Positions 36,922 to 46,215 are shown, counted from the first letter of the stretch. The stretch: 60,813 nt of DNA from Rickettsiales bacterium (GCA_002729235.1 PBTY01000092.1:1-60813), one strand, 5' to 3'. Numbers and translations are program-made. The notes: a model not told the origin generated them from the sequence alone.

Positions 36922-39469
36922 AAAACTTGAATTTAAAGTCAGTTCAGGATTAAAAGACATTATTGGAAGAGATCTCATAACGGATGATTTCATTGCCGTT
37001 TTTGAATTGGTAAAAAACTCCTATGATGCCAATGCGAAAAACGTTTTCATTGAATTTGAGAACAACAAAATCATAATTTCAGATGATGGTGATGGAATGT
37101 CAATTGATGATATTAAGGATAAATGGCTTTTTGTAGCGTACTCCTCAAAAAAACAAAATGACGATGAAGATGATTTTAGAGATAAAATCCAAAAGAGAAG
37201 GCATTATGCAGGAGCTAAGGGTATAGGTAGATTTTCAGCAGATCGATTAGGTGATGACTTAGTCCTTACAACCAAACAAGCTACATCTAAAAAGATTCAA
37301 CAAATTTCAGTCAACTGGAACAAGTTCAATAATCAAAAAGAAAAGTTTGAGAACGTCAAAGTTGACTATCTACCTTTAGAAGACTATATTATTCCATTTC
37401 CTAAAAATTCGAAGAAAGGCACCATTCTAGAAATATCTGGTACGCAAGGCTGGGACAGAAAGAAAAAAATAGGACTCAAACATTCCCTTGAAAAACTCAT
37501 TAACCCGTTTTCTCAATCAAGTGACTTTAACATTGAGATCATCTCCAAAGAAGACCTTGAAGAAGATAAAAATGGAATCTATAAGCAGCCTCCTGATTTA
37601 AAAGGAAAAACATATCTTCCTAGAGATCGAGTCAATGGACCAGTGAAAAATGGAATTCTTGATATTCTGAACCTAAAAACCACTCAGATAAGCGTTACCA
37701 TTTCGCAAGAAGTCATTGATACAAAATTGATTGACAGGGGAACCTTGATCTATCAAATATCTGAAGACAACAAGTCCTTTGATTTGATTGAGGATTTGAA
37801 AATCGATTTATACTATCTCAACACATCTGCAAAAAACAATTTCACCCGAAATATGGGAATTCAACCTGTGAATTTTGGGTCAATTTTCTTATTCAAAAAT
37901 GGTTTTCGAGTACAGCCATATGGAGAAATTGGAGATGATAGTTGGGGTCTTGATTATAGATCACAACAAGGTTATGCCAGATTCTTAGGGACTAGAAATT
38001 TATTTGGAAGAGTAGATATAACTACCGATAGAACCAAAGAATTTAAAGAAGTATCAAGTCGAGATGGTGGTCTAGTTGAGACTCTTGGGTATCATCAACT
38101 AATGGATGCCTTTATGGAGAAGGGGTTAAAACGGTTGGAGCGATATGTTGTTGGCGTTCTCTGGGGTGAGGGCTTCAAAAGAAGAAACTACTTTGGACAA
38201 GACGAAGTAGCTGATAATTATAGGAAAGAGCTTTTGAAGAAGGATCAAGAATCTGATGATCTTTCAGTAGCAAAATCGAATCTGGGAAGTAAACTTGATT
38301 TTATTCAACTAATAAAAAGTCTAACTACAGACAGTGAAATTAAAATAATTGATTTCAATAAGGATTTGGTTAATCTGGTAAATGAAAAACTGGATGATGT
38401 CCAATCTAAGTTCATAACCGATTTAGAAAAGATTGCTGAGAAGATAGATAATCCAGATTTGGATAAAATCATCAATCTTACAGAAGAACGGTACAATCAG
38501 ATTCTAAAAGAAAAAGAAGAGGCATTACGCAGAGCAGAAGAAGAAGAGAAAAGAAGAATTGCTGCAGAAGAAAAAGCCAGAAAAGAAGAAGAAGCAAGGA
38601 TTAAAGCCGAGCAAAAAGCGAAAGAGGAAGAAGAAAAAAGAAGATCCGCAGAATTAGAGACTTTAAGAAAAGAAAAGCAGAGAGCGGAAGCTGAACTTGA
38701 AAAGTTAAAGGCTCAAAAAAAAGCGGAAGCAGAAGGGGAAGCGCGAAAAAAAGCTGAGGAAAATCTTAAACATGAAAAGGACAAGTCGACCTATTTAAGT
38801 GCAACAAGAAAAACCCTGAGTGAGGATGCCGAGGAACTGATTCATAGTATAAAAGTATCTGCTATCGGAATAGATGAAGGACTCGAAAAAATTCTTCAAA
38901 GGTTACGAACAGATAAATCCTCTGACAATACTCTTTATGAAGAAATTGGCAAGATCAAATTCATTACAGATAAAGTAATGAAACTTAGTATGCTAATTAC
39001 CAAATCAAATTTTAAAGCAGATCAAGAAGTCAGAAAGGTCAATATTTCGCAATATATACGAGAGTACATTGACACGTATAGCTATGCATATACTGATAAG
39101 ATTAAAATTACAGTTTCTGGTAAATCGAATTTCATTTCCAGAATTAGTGTACTTGATTTATCAATCGTTTTGGACAACCTTATCTCGAATTCACATAAAG
39201 CAAAAGCAAAACAAATCGACCTAGAATTTAAGGATTCCCAAAAAGGACTGGACGTCCTAATTCATGATGACGGAAAAGGTATTCCAAACGAATTTTCGAA
39301 TAATCCGAGTGTAATTTTCGAATTGGGGGTTAAGTCAGATGTTGAAGGGTCAGGAATTGGCTTACATACAGTTAAGAAAAAAATGAAGGAGAATCTTCAT
39401 GGTGATATTGAATTCATTGGAAATGGTATAAAACTCAAAGGAGCCACATTTAAACTCTCATTCGACTAA
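36914..39469 (+). CDS. Double-GHKL ATPase: MutL/MORC-like front, histidine-kinase-like back
   Basis: This 851-residue protein has two separate ATP-binding GHKL modules. The first (about 1-190) has N box ELVKNSYDAN (31-40), G1 SDDGDGMS (56-63) and G2 YAGAKGIGRFSADRLG (98-113), as in MutL/Hsp90/MORC. A middle region (about 190-490) follows, then a very charged coiled coil (about 520-625). An H-box-like LIHSIK with His644 comes next. A second HATPase has N box LDNLISNSHKAKAK (753-766), G1 DDGKGIP (785-791) and G2 GSGIGL (811-816). It overlaps both neighbours. Other MutL-like ATPases are known from restriction-modification operons; this one is probably the sensor and signal source. Confidence 0.85.
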   Translation: MPEKLEFKVSSGLKDIIGRDLITDDFIAVFELVKNSYDANAKNVFIEFENNKIIISDDGDGMSIDDIKDKWLFVAYSSKKQNDDEDDFRDKIQKRRHYAGAKGIGRFSADRLGDDLVLTTKQATSKKIQQISVNWNKFNNQKEKFENVKVDYLPLEDYIIPFPKNSKKGTILEISGTQGWDRKKKIGLKHSLEKLINPFSQSSDFNIEIISKEDLEEDKNGIYKQPPDLKGKTYLPRDRVNGPVKNGILDILNLKTTQISVTISQEVIDTKLIDRGTLIYQISEDNKSFDLIEDLKIDLYYLNTSAKNNFTRNMGIQPVNFGSIFLFKNGFRVQPYGEIGDDSWGLDYRSQQGYARFLGTRNLFGRVDITTDRTKEFKEVSSRDGGLVETLGYHQLMDAFMEKGLKRLERYVVGVLWGEGFKRRNYFGQDEVADNYRKELLKKDQESDDLSVAKSNLGSKLDFIQLIKSLTTDSEIKIIDFNKDLVNLVNEKLDDVQSKFITDLEKIAEKIDNPDLDKIINLTEERYNQILKEKEEALRRAEEEEKRRIAAEEKARKEEEARIKAEQKAKEEEEKRRSAELETLRKEKQRAEAELEKLKAQKKAEAEGEARKKAEENLKHEKDKSTYLSATRKTLSEDAEELIHSIKVSAIGIDEGLEKILQRLRTDKSSDNTLYEEIGKIKFITDKVMKLSMLITKSNFKADQEVRKVNISQYIREYIDTYSYAYTDKIKITVSGKSNFISRISVLDLSIVLDNLISNSHKAKAKQIDLEFKDSQKGLDVLIHDDGKGIPNEFSNNPSVIFELGVKSDVEGSGIGLHTVKKKMKENLHGDIEFIGNGIKLKGATFKLSFD

Positions 39470-40149
39470 TGGAAAAAACACTTCTTCTTATCGATGATAG
39501 TCCTGAGCAGAAAACAGTACTCGAAAACTTAGCTGAACATCTAAGGACAAAAGAGGGCATAAATGTTCTTACACTTTATATTAACCCTAATGAAAGAGAA
39601 TATCTTAACGAAGAAAAAGACCCGGATTTAGACAAGCTCGTTGCAGGGATATCCGAAAAACTCAAAGGACTAAGGCCGAATCTAATTGTTGTGGATCATT
39701 ATTATGGGGATTCCTCTTTCACAGGACTACATGTTATTGAAAAGCTTCGACCAATTAAAAAATTCAGTAAGAGTTCAATTTTCCTAATATCAGGAAAACG
39801 TGATAAGATTGTTCGTGAGGTATTTGAAGATGAAAATATTCCAACTAGTGAAAAGGTTAATAAATTAGCCAAGATAATTGATTACGGAATTGAAAAATTC
39901 TTAGATAAAGAGTTTAAGAGTGAAGCTATTGAATCATTAAAGACTAGAGACCTTAAGGACATTCTACCAAGCAAACTAAGAGAAATTGATGAAGGTAGAA
40001 TTCATGTCTTGAACCCGAAATATAAGGAACTGACAATGGATCAGCTTGCCGATATGATTGATGCAAATGACTCTGAAGCACAGGTCATTATTAATGAAAT
40101 GTTTGAATTAACTCTCTCCCATTATGTAAAGTTGAATGAGGGTTTATAA
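39469..40149 (+). CDS. Receiver (REC)-like protein with C-terminal extension
   Basis: The 226-residue protein begins MEKTLLLIDDS, with acidic pair Asp9/Asp10. It has a candidate phospho-acceptor Asp76 in NLIVVDHYYGD, a Ser108 switch position in IFLISGK and lysines near 143-147 (IEKFLDK). These match a response-regulator receiver, though the usual KP is not exact and an insert lies between strand and helix near 40-65. Residues about 150-226 form a helical tail with no DNA-binding motif I recognise. It overlaps the ATPase gene by 1 base and the next by 14, which suggests it receives phosphate from His644 of the ATPase. That is inference. Confidence 0.75.
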   Translation: MEKTLLLIDDSPEQKTVLENLAEHLRTKEGINVLTLYINPNEREYLNEEKDPDLDKLVAGISEKLKGLRPNLIVVDHYYGDSSFTGLHVIEKLRPIKKFSKSSIFLISGKRDKIVREVFEDENIPTSEKVNKLAKIIDYGIEKFLDKEFKSEAIESLKTRDLKDILPSKLREIDEGRIHVLNPKYKELTMDQLADMIDANDSEAQVIINEMFELTLSHYVKLNEGL

Positions 40150-40804
40150 TAACATAGTCATTGTTTATCCATTAGATAATAGCATTGGGTTCCTTCAACC
40201 AATTCTTAATGAATTGAACAGTCTCTTCCCAAATGCTGTAACCTTAAGACCTCAACCGGGGACGTATGGCTCAGCGATAAGCGATGAAACTGAATTGGTT
40301 ATATTTCTAGGGCATGGAACACCTAGTCAATTATATGGAAGTTTAAATGATTCCGGTGAAAAATCAGTTTTCTTAAATGTAACAAATGGCTCATTACTTT
40401 TAGACGGAGTTGACATCATACTTTTTGCATGCAATTCAGATGATTATTTCAGGAAGATTAAACGTAATGCTGAAATTGATTGCTATGTAACATTTGGTGA
40501 TATGCCAACTGACTGGGAGCACATAAACCACAATAGGGATCAAGATGCTAATTTCTTGAAAGACTTTGAAGAGGAACACTTGGAGTACTACAAAACCGTA
40601 ATCGTTGAGTCAGTTGTGGAAGGCTTCAAAAATGGTGTACGAACTAACTCAATCATTGGAATTCCTAAAAGGATTTCATTTGTGGTAAACCAGAAGATAA
40701 ATGAAGTAATACTTGAACGAAATTGGAGTAAGCCTCAAAAGCTTCAGATGATCGAACTTCTAAACGACTTTAAAACAGAAATCAGATATGCCCAACCTTT
40801 GTAG
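40136..40804 (+). CDS. Small caspase/CHAT-like protein, candidate effector
   Basis: The 222-residue protein has a strand-then-His motif VIFLGHG (His60) and a later strand-then-Cys motif IILFACNS (Cys99), the order and setting of the His-Cys dyad in caspase-fold and CHAT peptidases. It has no signal peptide and no membrane segment. It is the last gene of the operon, the usual place for an effector. Its start lies 14 bases inside the receiver gene. It could be an inactive CHAT-like scaffold, since it is shorter than most CHAT domains with their partners. Confidence 0.55.
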   Translation: MRVYNNIVIVYPLDNSIGFLQPILNELNSLFPNAVTLRPQPGTYGSAISDETELVIFLGHGTPSQLYGSLNDSGEKSVFLNVTNGSLLLDGVDIILFACNSDDYFRKIKRNAEIDCYVTFGDMPTDWEHINHNRDQDANFLKDFEEEHLEYYKTVIVESVVEGFKNGVRTNSIIGIPKRISFVVNQKINEVILERNWSKPQKLQMIELLNDFKTEIRYAQPL

Positions 40805-40877
40805 ATTATCACCAGTATCTCGGGTTTGGTATTCTTCCCCTTGATCTGGCTCATGTTGTAGCTTCTTACGTCAGGTT

Positions 40878-40891
40878 CATGGACGTCCATG
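40878..40891. other. 14-bp perfect palindrome between operon and immunity gene
   Basis: CATGGACGTCCATG reads the same on both strands. It lies in the 210-base gap between the defence-like operon and the converging immunity gene. Its role is unknown. Confidence 0.35.
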
Positions 40892-41014
40892 GGTTAAAGG
40901 TAGTGGGAAATCAGGTATGGTTTCAAGTCACTGAAGATGTCGAGTTTGGAAGTGTTGGATTTTTTAGGTGTATTTCTGCTTTAGAAATCAAATAAGACCT
41001 TAACAAATCTAAAA

Positions 41015-41467
41015 TTAGGATTGAAGCAATCTATCTTTAGTTCTTTTCAAAACTAAACTCATCAGATCACCTTTTTTTCTATCCATTGCGGTAGTAATGG
41101 TATGATATGGTGATACCGGTGGTAATGCTTTATCCTTAAATTTTAATACGGGTACACCGAAATAAAGCTGCTCAGCATCATCCAAATCTATATCCCAATA
41201 AGAACTTTCCCAATTCTTTTTAAATGTGCTTCCCACATAAGCGGCTAGACAATCAATCAAACTCTTATTTTCGATCTTGTTCATGTCCTCAAAGTTGAAT
41301 TTAGATAATAGATAACTCTCCAATTCGAGTAATGACTCAACTGAAAAATCAAGTTTATTTGAAATTTCATTTAAGTGGACTTTTTTAAGTTGATGAATCT
41401 TGTCTGGTAAAAAAGTAATCCAGGATTCAAAATCTTCTTTTCTTCTTTCCTTCTCCTCGTGTTTCAT
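41015..41467 (-). CDS. Putative immunity protein for the adjacent toxin
   Basis: The 150-residue, charged, cytoplasmic protein has no signal peptide and no family I can name. It starts 5 bases after the toxin gene stop on the same strand and shares its low G+C, the normal position and style of an immunity gene in polymorphic toxin loci. The pattern VPVLKFKDKALPPVSPYHTI may help place it in a family. The role rests on context. Confidence 0.6.
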   Translation of the reverse strand: MKHEEKERRKEDFESWITFLPDKIHQLKKVHLNEISNKLDFSVESLLELESYLLSKFNFEDMNKIENKSLIDCLAAYVGSTFKKNWESSYWDIDLDDAEQLYFGVPVLKFKDKALPPVSPYHTITTAMDRKKGDLMSLVLKRTKDRLLQS

Positions 41468-41472
41468 GATTG

Positions 41473-44400
41473 TTATTCAGTTATAAGTTTGATGGTTATG
41501 CCTGCATCTTCAAGGAGTTTACGTAATGGACCGCTTGGTTCACAATTCTTGAAAACCCATTCCAACTCCCAAAATCTATCATTTACGAGTATTGCATCTA
41601 GTTCAACTTCTTTTCTTATCATTTCAGAAGCATAAACTTTACCCTCTGAATATTCCTTGAATTCAACTCCTTTAGATCGTGCTTCATCAGCAATGTCTAA
41701 TCTCCTTTTACTTCCATCAGTAAAATTACCAATTGTTATTTCCCTTTTTCCCCAACCTAATGAAGAAAAATAGTCATTAACACCACGAGTAGCTGATACC
41801 GCTTTATCAATATTTCCATCATAAACATTACTCCATGAATTATATTCAAGCGCATCGGATCCTTTTTCTATTTTATATTGAGCCCACCTTTCTGCTTTAT
41901 GTTCAGGAGTCCAAGGGTCAAGATCAAAAGGTGGGTCCGATTTAAAACCATAGTATATGTTTTCTAAATCTGCTTCAGGAATTTTCATATCAATCCACTT
42001 TTGAGGGTTTTTAGAATTGCTGAAACTGCTTATTAACTTGGATTTCTCCATTTCAGTTTCTTTTAAAAATTTTCCTAATTTTTCAAGGTTAACCAATTCC
42101 TCCCTTAGAAGCGCATCTGATTTAATTATGTCCCAAGCTATAATTGCGTCGGGATTATCGTTGAAGAATGTTGTTGTTAGTTTGGGATTTTCTTTCGCAA
42201 TATCCCCAAGAATAGTTTGTAAATCATCTCCATCTAACTTGGATAACTGTTGCTTAACATTTGGGGTTAACTGATCATATATACCCTTTAGATTGTCAGG
42301 AAGACAACTATTGTGTACCAGTACTTTGGACGGTCCTACATAATAAGTGTGGAAATCTGCAACCGAGAAATTATATACAGTGCTGCTTTTCTCTTCTACT
42401 GAAACACTATCAACAGTAAGAGTAGACCTAGCTAATCGGTTTTTTAGGAGTACAGTATGGCCAGAAAGTGCTGCTTGCTCTTCGTAATCTGTTTTTTGAT
42501 CTAATACTTTTAAGATGGTTCCTTTTGTTATTTGAGCTGCTCGCAACCAGCCATCATTCGAATAAAACGGATGTTCTGGAGTTGTCTTAATTATCTCATT
42601 ACCTGCGTAAATAGTAACAATTTGATTACTGTGTTTAACGAATGTTTGTGTTACCTCCCTAAGCTCTTCACGCTGGGTTATTTCATCGAAAGACCAAACT
42701 AAATCTCCAGAACTGATGGATTCGATTGGCATTAGACCTAATGCCGTGGCTATCAAAGTTCCTTTTACAAAACAAGCTCCATACTTATCACAAAAGACGG
42801 CCTTACCCTCTGCATTTTCTGTCAAAAACACGGTATTACCATCCGCATCTAACATTTCACCAGATTCTTTCACGAAACTACCATCTGCGTTATGTTTTGC
42901 ATAACCCCATTTATTCACGGTCAAACCAGTAGTTTCATCAAGAGTTGCCAATAAAACATAATCACTTTGTCTACGTAAAAACTTTTTTGTTCCACTTTGC
43001 GCAAATTTGATGGCCGTTCTAGGAAATTTGGAGAATTGTACGAGCATTCTAGCATAGTTCTGAGCATTGGCTTTGGCCACTTTAGCTAAAGCGGAAAATA
43101 CTTCACTAGCAGCCTTTGCTCCTTTGACTGCAGCTACAGCTTCACCCACTCCGATAAAGAATGTAGCAACTACTACCATATCACGCCCAAGTAATTCTGC
43201 CGAAACACAACTGAGGTCAGAAAGAGTGCTGAGATGACTAATAGCTGATTCTTTAACCGCATCATAAACCTTACTAAAAGAGGCATTGGAAAGTGATTCA
43301 TTTAGTTCAGCTCTAAAATTCGGATCAGACATAATTTGCCCAGCCATAGATGCTATTAAGGCAACACCTTGCGCTTCTGTAATTACTCCATTAACAATAC
43401 CGCAGGCTAACGCAAATTTCCGTTGACTTAGCGTCTCGGAACCAGGTGATCCTGTTAGACTTTCATAAGATAGTTTCGCAATGCTCTCAACACCTGGAAA
43501 AGCAACCGCTGCCACATATGGCATATAATTCTTGTAGCCTGGTTTTGCAGGATTCCAATAAACCTCTGGAATTTTTAAAGAATCCAAGGCTTCAGATACC
43601 ATGTCTCCAAGCCCCTTAATCACCACACCAGCTTCTGCAACACCCAAAGCTGCAATGCCTACTGGGGAATGTTCTTTTAGATACTCACGAACCTCTTTTC
43701 TAGCACTCGAAGGGAACCAGAAAATGACATTAGATTTGTTGTCATTGGTGAAGTGTACCCACAGGAGCATTTCATTTGATTCCAATGCTATGAATTTTCC
43801 AAATTCATCAACAGATTCTCGTGCTTTTAACCCATCGATAATAGCTACATCAGTTTTTTCGTTGGTTATGCATACTTTAATCGTTGTTGCAAGCTTTAAG
43901 AATATCGAACCTATCGGACTATCGCTTTTAAGACCGATTGATCTACCACCAAGTCCTACATAGTCAGCGACAAGTATATTTTTACCTTTTAAAGATTTTA
44001 AATCTGGCGTGGAAGTATTCGTTTTCAAGGAGTCAATCGTAATTGAGCCAGTGAACCCTCTAGACCCTTGATCCCAGGTCATATTGGAAGCAAATACGAT
44101 GTTGGTCAGATATTGAGTTTCACAACTTCCTTCCTTAAGAGCAATGTTGTCCTGAATTAACTCTTTTGTCCCGCTATAATTTGAGAATAAAACTGCAAGA
44201 TTATTAGAATAGCTTTTACCTGAATAGGATGCCTTATAAAGGGCTATTGTACAATTATTGTGTTGCTCAGTTCCAATTAAAACGTCTTTGGTTAGCTGTT
44301 GTGAACTATCATTGGTTGGATAATAATTATCAGTTCCTAACTCTACATACCCTTTAAATTTATATTCTTCACCTATCTGACCAAACCTTGCAATCCACCT

Positions 44401-46215
44401 TTTTTGATTCTCTTTGAACCCCATTAAAACACCTTTATAAAGCGTCTGATCGATTCCAGGGACATTGACAATACCTGTGAAACTAGGTTTGGCTGATGTT
44501 GATAGCGAAATAATAGAACCACCAGGAGTTATGTAAGAAACTTCATTTGAGAAATAGGCAGAAATGTCCACTCCTTCCCCAAAGTTTACTTCGCTGTACT
44601 TTACTTCACTGGCAGCCTCTTCTTCATCATCAAATAGCGTAATGACACTGGTAGGATTGTGGACATAGTCCCACTGGTATTTGTAGAGTTGTCGGCCACC
44701 GGCATAGTCCATCAGGTTTTGGGTTTGGCCTTGAGGAATGCCTTTTTCGGCGAACGTATGCTCTAAACGATACACCCCGTGGCCTAGCTCATGGGCAATG
44801 GTGGTAGTGATCGTTTCAGTGCTCTGTCCATTGGTGAAAATGAATCCCCATTGTTTTTTTCGTGGCATATAGCCCAGCTTGCTGGCATTTTCAGCTCTGT
44901 CTACGAGGAAGACATAATAAGCGTCCTTGTCCCGGTCGTTTTTGTCTTTGAACGCCTTGATCAGGTCATTCATCTCTTCGGTATAGTTGGAGAGCATACC
45001 GGTCTCCCCGTCTTCCAGACCATTGCCTTGGTCATCCCAGGCAGTGCCTAGCTCCTGGTTGGCCAATACTTCTACCTGCCAGGTGGCTATGGCTGGCGCA
45101 TAGATCTTGTTTAGTTCATTTTGGAGAGCCACCTGGGTCACGCCACTGCCGGCTCCATTTACAGGAACCACTTTCACCTTTACGTCCGAGATGTCATAGG
45201 TAATGGTGTTGAGTTTCCCCACGATCGTCTGACCAACTTTGGCTACCAGCCCGCCTTCAGTGCCATCGCTGCTGCCGTTGATGCTAAGGTTATAGGCACT
45301 GCTATCCTGGTTGATGGCTGCGGTTACCGGCACATTGTCGTACTCGAACGTGACTGCTTGCCCACTGCTATCCAGCGCAATGACCTTGTCTTGCATCCCA
45401 CTTTTTAAAGACTTCCATGAAGTGAGAACGGTAGAGCCATTCACGGTAATACTTGGATAATCAGCATTCAGCTCTTGTCGGGATGGCGCATCGAATCCAT
45501 AAGTCTGGTCGGAAGCAGCTTCGAAGGTGACCAACTTGCCTGTTGCGGCTTCCGGATCGGATGTTTGTTCTACTTTTTGTAATGCCGCTAGCATGGCATT
45601 CACCACTTTGTCTTGTGCTTCTTGCGGGGTTTGGAATTCGGTATTCCCTAATTGCTCGGTGGTGGTCTCCTGTGCGATAAGCTCTACATCATCTTGTGAA
45701 ATTTCAAGGAGGTCGTATACTTCAGTGGTCTTACCTTCCAGTTTCAGTTCCACGGTGTAGGCGGTAATGCTTCCATCTGCATCAGTCACCGGAATAAACA
45801 TGATATGTCCGGTCAGGAGCAGATCGGTATTGGCCTTGTCTATCTTCTTGAGACGAATGTTTTTGAAAATCCGTGGCCAGAATTCTTCACTATCTATGTA
45901 GCCAATGGTGAGTACTTCGATCTCGTTTCGCTCTACGAAACCTTCTGCGAAAGCAATAAGTCGTTCGTCCTTCGCGATTCTACCCACACCAAATGAATGT
46001 GTAAAGCGCTTGACGTCCAGTAACTGGTGAATGAGGCTGCGAGCTTCCTCTTCGGTAACGGTTACTTCTTCCAGGTCACCACCCTCGTAGGTGTCATCCT
46101 GAGCAGCGGCCACTAGTCCCAGATGTAGTAGGAGGAGTAGGATTAAGGTCTTGAGGTATAGTTTTGGCGAACTCGTTACAGACCTATCAGCTACAGCGTT
46201 GCAGTTAATCGTCAT
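41473..46215 (-). CDS. Polymorphic toxin: metalloprotease region, Hint domain, PD-(D/E)XK-like toxin tip
   Basis: The 1580-residue protein has a long N-terminus with a membrane/signal segment (about 22-38, ending VAAAQ). It has a metzincin-like zinc site HELGHGVYRLEH (His475, Glu476, His479) with a following NLMDY Met-turn. A long variable middle follows, then a Hint domain from Cys1148 (CFVKGTLIATALG) to VLVHNS near 1300. The C-terminal toxin (about 1302-1580) has Asp1507 in RRLDIAD and VEFKEY (Glu1518, Lys1520), a D...ExK nuclease signature. Hint probably cuts the tip free. An immunity gene follows within 5 bases. The gene is G+C-richer before about residue 540 than after it, as if the distal part were replaced. 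Confidence 0.85.
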   Translation of the reverse strand: MTINCNAVADRSVTSSPKLYLKTLILLLLLHLGLVAAAQDDTYEGGDLEEVTVTEEEARSLIHQLLDVKRFTHSFGVGRIAKDERLIAFAEGFVERNEIEVLTIGYIDSEEFWPRIFKNIRLKKIDKANTDLLLTGHIMFIPVTDADGSITAYTVELKLEGKTTEVYDLLEISQDDVELIAQETTTEQLGNTEFQTPQEAQDKVVNAMLAALQKVEQTSDPEAATGKLVTFEAASDQTYGFDAPSRQELNADYPSITVNGSTVLTSWKSLKSGMQDKVIALDSSGQAVTFEYDNVPVTAAINQDSSAYNLSINGSSDGTEGGLVAKVGQTIVGKLNTITYDISDVKVKVVPVNGAGSGVTQVALQNELNKIYAPAIATWQVEVLANQELGTAWDDQGNGLEDGETGMLSNYTEEMNDLIKAFKDKNDRDKDAYYVFLVDRAENASKLGYMPRKKQWGFIFTNGQSTETITTTIAHELGHGVYRLEHTFAEKGIPQGQTQNLMDYAGGRQLYKYQWDYVHNPTSVITLFDDEEEAASEVKYSEVNFGEGVDISAYFSNEVSYITPGGSIISLSTSAKPSFTGIVNVPGIDQTLYKGVLMGFKENQKRWIARFGQIGEEYKFKGYVELGTDNYYPTNDSSQQLTKDVLIGTEQHNNCTIALYKASYSGKSYSNNLAVLFSNYSGTKELIQDNIALKEGSCETQYLTNIVFASNMTWDQGSRGFTGSITIDSLKTNTSTPDLKSLKGKNILVADYVGLGGRSIGLKSDSPIGSIFLKLATTIKVCITNEKTDVAIIDGLKARESVDEFGKFIALESNEMLLWVHFTNDNKSNVIFWFPSSARKEVREYLKEHSPVGIAALGVAEAGVVIKGLGDMVSEALDSLKIPEVYWNPAKPGYKNYMPYVAAVAFPGVESIAKLSYESLTGSPGSETLSQRKFALACGIVNGVITEAQGVALIASMAGQIMSDPNFRAELNESLSNASFSKVYDAVKESAISHLSTLSDLSCVSAELLGRDMVVVATFFIGVGEAVAAVKGAKAASEVFSALAKVAKANAQNYARMLVQFSKFPRTAIKFAQSGTKKFLRRQSDYVLLATLDETTGLTVNKWGYAKHNADGSFVKESGEMLDADGNTVFLTENAEGKAVFCDKYGACFVKGTLIATALGLMPIESISSGDLVWSFDEITQREELREVTQTFVKHSNQIVTIYAGNEIIKTTPEHPFYSNDGWLRAAQITKGTILKVLDQKTDYEEQAALSGHTVLLKNRLARSTLTVDSVSVEEKSSTVYNFSVADFHTYYVGPSKVLVHNSCLPDNLKGIYDQLTPNVKQQLSKLDGDDLQTILGDIAKENPKLTTTFFNDNPDAIIAWDIIKSDALLREELVNLEKLGKFLKETEMEKSKLISSFSNSKNPQKWIDMKIPEADLENIYYGFKSDPPFDLDPWTPEHKAERWAQYKIEKGSDALEYNSWSNVYDGNIDKAVSATRGVNDYFSSLGWGKREITIGNFTDGSKRRLDIADEARSKGVEFKEYSEGKVYASEMIRKEVELDAILVNDRFWELEWVFKNCEPSGPLRKLLEDAGITIKLITE

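Noticed and set aside
36914-40804. Detocs-type two-component defence system
   Set aside because: A sensor kinase and a receiver are shared ideas, but the MutL-like module, the methyltransferase and the caspase-like last gene do not fit its described three-gene make-up.
35707-40804. Ordinary type II restriction-modification system
   Set aside because: The methyltransferase is clear, but none of the three following proteins shows a nuclease motif.
40805-41014. Small gene between the operon and the immunity gene
   Set aside because: Frames are short or broken by stops; only a 14-bp palindrome stands out.
42310-42780. Intein in the toxin protein
   Set aside because: The Hint domain lies between a variable stalk and a toxin tip, with no host protein to splice and an adjacent immunity gene; a release Hint fits better.
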